In this document: positions 60,481 through 64,000 of the stretch, piece by piece
Position numbering within the stretch: the first letter of the stretch is position 1
How the letters are laid out: every line of letters begins with the position of its first letter
DNA from: Lunularia cruciata
Lineage: Eukaryota; Streptophyta; Marchantiopsida; Lunulariales; Lunulariaceae
Direction of reading: 5' to 3'
Assembly: GCA_948567375.1 (NCBI GenBank)
Contig: OX419756.1
Location: 27,320,552-27,384,551, forward strand
DNA length: 64,000 nucleotides
Made by a program: the position numbers and the translations under genes
Notes under the pieces: generated by a model
Databases searched by the model: none
What the model saw: only the letters and a program-made list of their open reading frames with translations
What the model was told of the DNA's origin: nothing

Positions 60481-60783
60481 ATCCAGTGTAAAACCACACG
60501 GATATTGGTCTAGTAAGCCCAAGAGTGATAGATGTGGTAGGTCTAGCCAAAGCCAAGGGACCATGGTGAACTCCTTTGACATGGAACATGCACACTTACT
60601 ACTAATGCGTATCAATGAAGACTCAAAGCTGGCAATCTTTGTAAGGTGATAGATGTTATGTTTAGCTTGTTATTAGTGACTTGATTGATTATTGAAGACA
60701 AATGTGAATCATGAAACATTAAGGTGCGGAACAAGCCCTTATCTAGAGATATTCAATTGCTATTATAGCAAATTATTAAAGCA
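60481..60783. other. Unassigned sequence between D' and the right-hand Copia
   Basis: No gene is seen. It may hold the 5' LTR end and leader of the Copia element that begins at 60784, but no PBS or LTR boundary is clear. Confidence 0.35.
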
Positions 60784-61700
60784 ATGGCATGGATGATATC
60801 CATATCTAATCCTAAAATTTTAGTGGAGAATTTTGATGGAAAAAGCAATTTTGGACTTTCACAACTAAAGATGGAGGACCTTCTTGTCCAACAAGGGCTA
60901 AATAAAGCACTAAGAAAAATATATGAGTACAAAGGTGATGAGGAGGGAGAAGATGAAGATGAAGATGAAAATCTCATTGCTATTAGCACCATTCTATTGA
61001 AACATACAAATGAAGTGTTATACAATGTTATAATGAGGAATCTGCACCAACTATGAGCAAAAATGGAGAATCTTTATATGCCAAGTAAATGACAAACAGA
61101 TTGCATCTTAAATATAAGTTGTACATGTTGCAGATGAAGGAAGGCCAAAGTATTACAAGCACCTCAATGCTTTCAACAAAATCATTTGTGAGTTGATGAG
61201 CATAGAGGTTAAATTAAAAGAGGAGGATAAGGCATTGTTGTTATTGACGTCACTTTCTTCATCATATGAGCATCTAGTCACCACTTTTCCATATGAAAGG
61301 ATGAAACAAACTTTGAGAAGGCCACTTCAACATTATTATCTAATGAGATGCAAAAAAGACTCAACCAAGAAAGAAAAATCCGGAGGCTCTATTTATCAAA
61401 GGAAGGATAAGAAAGAGAGATCAAATCAAGAGTGAATCAAGATCCAAGTCTATAATTGGAGGTTTCAAAGGAAAGTGCTAGATTTTTAGGAAAGTTGGAC
61501 ATTTCAAGAAGGATTGTAAAAATTAGAGGCTTGAATCCAACAAAGGATAAAGGTCAAATTTTAGATCAAGAAAGTTTTCCTAAGTCATCTAGCTTTTTAG
61601 AGGATGTTCTATGTGCTATCCAAGACAAAGATCAATTTGAGGAGTCATGGATATTAGATTCAAGTTTCTCTTACAATATGTGTTCAAAAAAGGAGTAGTT
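60784..61700 (+). pseudogene. Copia gag, zinc knuckle and protease start (right edge)
   Basis: The gag start (Asn-Phe-Asp-Gly-Lys-Ser-Asn-Phe, Lys-Met-Glu-Asp-Leu-Leu) is open for 90 codons from 60784, with an acidic Asp/Glu run near the end. A second gag piece lies at 61193-61435 (Leu-Leu-Thr-Ser-Leu-Ser-Ser-Ser-Tyr-Glu). A CCHC-like motif follows near 61480-61520 (Gly-His-Phe-Lys-Lys-Asp-Cys). The protease start, Ser-Trp-Ile-Leu-Asp-Ser (61645-61670), contains the active-site Asp-Ser. Frames are interrupted between the pieces. Confidence 0.78.
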
Positions 61701-62219
61701 TCATGAGTACAAACCATTTAAAAGAGGATCTATAATAATAAGGAACAACATGGCTTGTAAAGCAATTGGTATTGGTACAATATGCATCAAGATGTTTGAT
61801 AGTGTTGTGAGTACTCTTGGTGATATGAAGCATGCTCTTGAGTTAAGGAAGAATTGATATCACTAGGCACTTTGCACTCAAATGGTTGGAGGTGGGGAGT
61901 AGAAAATGGAACACTCAAGGTATCAAAAGGAGCATCAGTTGTAATGAAGAACAAGAAAATAAGAAATCTTTAAGATCTTCTAGGAGATACCATTATTAGA
62001 GGAGTTGCAAGTCTTTTCTAAAAAAGAAGATCCCAAAGATCTCACTCACTTATGGCACCTACATTAGGGTCATATGAGTGCAAGAGATTTGAGTGAATTA
62101 TCCAAGCAACAAATTCTAAAGGGCCTTAAAAGTTGTAAGTTAAAATTTTATGAGCATTTGTATAATAGGACAACAACATAAGGTAAGCTTTTCCATAGAA
62201 GTTTATGGTACACAAGGAA

Positions 62220-62880
62220 TTTTAGACTATATGCATTCTTATGTTTGGGTCCTGCACCTATAGCTTCAAAATCTGGAGCATTATATTTTGTATCATTGGT
62301 TGATGATTATTCTAAAACAGTATTGGTGTAGATGAAGCAAAAATCAAAGGTCTTCTCTATCTTCAAACAATGGAAGGTGATGATGAAGAAACAAATTGAA
62401 AGGAAAGTGAAATGTTTAAGATCTAATAATGGTGTAAAATCCAAATCTAGAGAGTTTGATAGATATTGTAAGAGTGAAGAATTATTTATCATTTTACCAT
62501 ACCATGTAGCCCTCAAAAAAATGGTATGACAAAGCGGATAAATTGTACATTCTTGGATAAAGCAAGAAGTATGTTAAGCAACGCCAAATTGGAGAAGAGC
62601 TTTTGGGCATAATCTAAAAATATGGCATGTAATTTGGTAGACATTTCTCCCTCTATAGCTATTGAGTGTAAGATACCTATGGAAAAAGGGACATGTAGGC
62701 ATGTTGATTACTCTTCATATTCAACAAGAACAACAAACAAAGTAAGATCCCAAATCTAGAAAATGTATATTCTTGGGATATAAGAAGGATACAAAGGGTA
62801 TAGATAATAGGATCAGCAAAGACATTGCCTTGTTGTGAGTAAGGATGTATTTTTTATGAGACTAGTATTATGGAGATGAT
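62220..62880 (+). pseudogene. Copia integrase remnant (right edge)
   Basis: Readable parts are Leu-Val-Asp-Asp-Tyr-Ser near 62300 (first catalytic Asp), Leu-Arg-Ser-Asn-Asn-Gly-Val-Lys near 62420 (second Asp now Asn), and Ile-Phe-Leu-Gly-Tyr-Lys near 62770. The catalytic Glu region near 62530 is damaged by a stop. Between 61700 and 62220 the protease end and the integrase zinc region are only faintly visible. Confidence 0.72.
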
Positions 62881-63159
62881 TATGATAACAGAAGAGAAGA
62901 GAAAAATTTTAGTCAGATTCTTTTTAAGATAGAAATTGATCTTAGAAGTGAAAAAATCTCACCTCTTGTAGATCTACCATGTCCATTAGACGAGAAAAGT
63001 TTAGAAGTGATTTATGAATGTAGATACCCAAATAGGGATAGAAGGCCTCCAAAGCAATTTGACAATTCATTTGTAGCTTATGCTCTTCTTACAAAGAATG
63101 GTGAGCCTTCTTCATATGAAAAGTCAATTGAAGGTGAAGAGTGTCAAAAATAGCACTAT

Positions 63160-64000
63160 ACAATGGAAGAGCAGATGAAGTCCTTGGCTAAAAACCAAAC
63201 TTAAAGACTTGAAAAATTACTTATGGGAAAGAAGGCAATTGGTTGCAGATGGATATCTTGGAGGAAAGAAGGACTTCCAAAATCAGGTGGAGATGGATAC
63301 ACAATAAGGCTTGTAGCAAAGTGTTATAGCCAAAAAGAAGGTAATGACTTCAATGAGATTTTTTTGCTTGTGATAAAAATCTCTCAATTCATGCGTTGTT
63401 AGCATTAGTTGCATTGCATAACTTGGAGTTGGAGCAACTAGATATTACAACTACTTTTTTACATGAAGAATTGAGAGGAAGATTAACATGCATCAACTTG
63501 AAGGTTTTGTGGTACTAAGGAATGAGAATCTAGTTTGCAAGTTATAAAAGTCTTTATATGGACTAAAGCAAAGTCCAAGACTTTGGTACATGAAATTTTA
63601 TGCTTTCATGTTGAAGCATGGATATAACCAAAGTGAGTCAGATTGTTGTGTGTACCTCAAGAAACTATATGGACCTAGAATATTTGATTTAAATCATCTT
63701 GGTATTATATGTGGATGATAAGTTGATTGCCACTGAAGATATGGTTGAGGTGGAGAAATTGAAAGAATAACTTGGTAAGGAGTTTGATATGAGGATTTGG
63801 GTTCTTAAAAGAAGGTGCTTTGGATTGGCATCCACAAGGATAGGAGTAAGGGAAATTTATAGATATCTCAAAGGAGAAATTTGGAAAATTTGCTTGCTTA
63901 TTTTGGCATGGAGAATGCCAAACTAGTAAGCACTCTAATGGCAAGTCATCTCAAGATATCATTAGAGCAATGTCCATCACATGAGGAGGAGAGAAAAGTA
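63160..64000 (+). pseudogene. Copia reverse transcriptase remnant (right edge)
   Basis: The RT start reads Glu-Glu-Gln-Met-Lys-Ser-Leu, then Trp-Ile-Ser-Trp-Arg-Lys near 63250. Later pieces in other frames include Leu-Glu-Gln-Leu-Asp near 63435, Leu-Tyr-Gly-Leu-Lys-Gln-Ser near 63550 and the palm Tyr-Val-Asp-Asp equivalent near 63705-63720 (reads Tyr-Val-Asp-Asp in the frame ATATGTGGATGATA). It continues past the window edge. Confidence 0.75.

Larger units (their letters stand above)
60784..64000 (+). mobile_element. Second degenerate Ty1/Copia element, cut by the window edge
   Basis: The pieces follow the Copia order gag, zinc knuckle, protease, integrase, RT on the plus strand. It is a different family from the Copia at 18383-22373. 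No LTR pair can be seen, as the 3' end is outside the window. It is broken by many stops and small shifts. Confidence 0.82.

Overview
The window looks like intergenic heterochromatin from a large, retrotransposon-rich land-plant genome, possibly a gymnosperm. This is inferred from the Ty3/Gypsy and Copia families present, the deep nesting and the absence of any host gene I can support. No rRNA, functional tRNA, CRISPR array or bacterial feature was seen. Almost every base belongs to LTR retrotransposons or to debris derived from them.

The dominant family, called Gy1 here, is a Ty3/Gypsy element with ~690-bp LTRs (TGTAACACCC...CTCACA). Its leader carries a tRNA-primed PBS, a small extra upstream gene (ORF1) with two cysteine-rich zinc motifs, and one ~1,608-codon gag-pol. 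Copies, left to right: F (1-1826, minus, only its 5' end); G (a lone LTR at 6897-7592 plus scrambled pieces to 8754); H (8755-15016, minus, damaged); B (22576-26296 and 34119-35016, minus, split and truncated); A (26297-34118, plus, full length but with a mutated integrase catalytic residue); C (35757-43555, plus, full length and apparently intact); E (45585-46989, plus, a chimera whose interior is a captured piece of another element); I (53771-56340, minus, ancient).

The second family, called D here, occupies 35017-53770 on the minus strand, with a second older partial copy (D') at 56341-~60480. D is the most interesting object in the window. It is a Ty3/Gypsy element whose polyprotein carries, between the aspartic protease and the reverse transcriptase, a C5 cytosine DNA methyltransferase domain. 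Motifs I, IV (Pro-Cys-Gln-Gly), VI (Glu-Asn-Val), VIII, IX and X are recognisable in canonical order. The copy is decayed by stops and a frameshift.

Other content: a decayed 726-codon coiled-coil-rich reading frame of unknown family (1877-4057) followed by ~0.6-kb tandem repeats; a degenerate Gypsy chromovirus (plus, about 16281-18382 and 22374-22575) whose chromodomain was split by an old Copia element (18383-22373, minus); and a second degenerate Copia element at the right edge (60784-64000, plus).

Insertion order can be read from the nesting. A sits in B; B sits in the 3' LTR of D; C and E sit in D; D abuts I; I sits in D'. Target-site duplications of 4 bp (GTAC, GTCC, GCTC) are supported by uninterrupted homologous sites elsewhere in the window.
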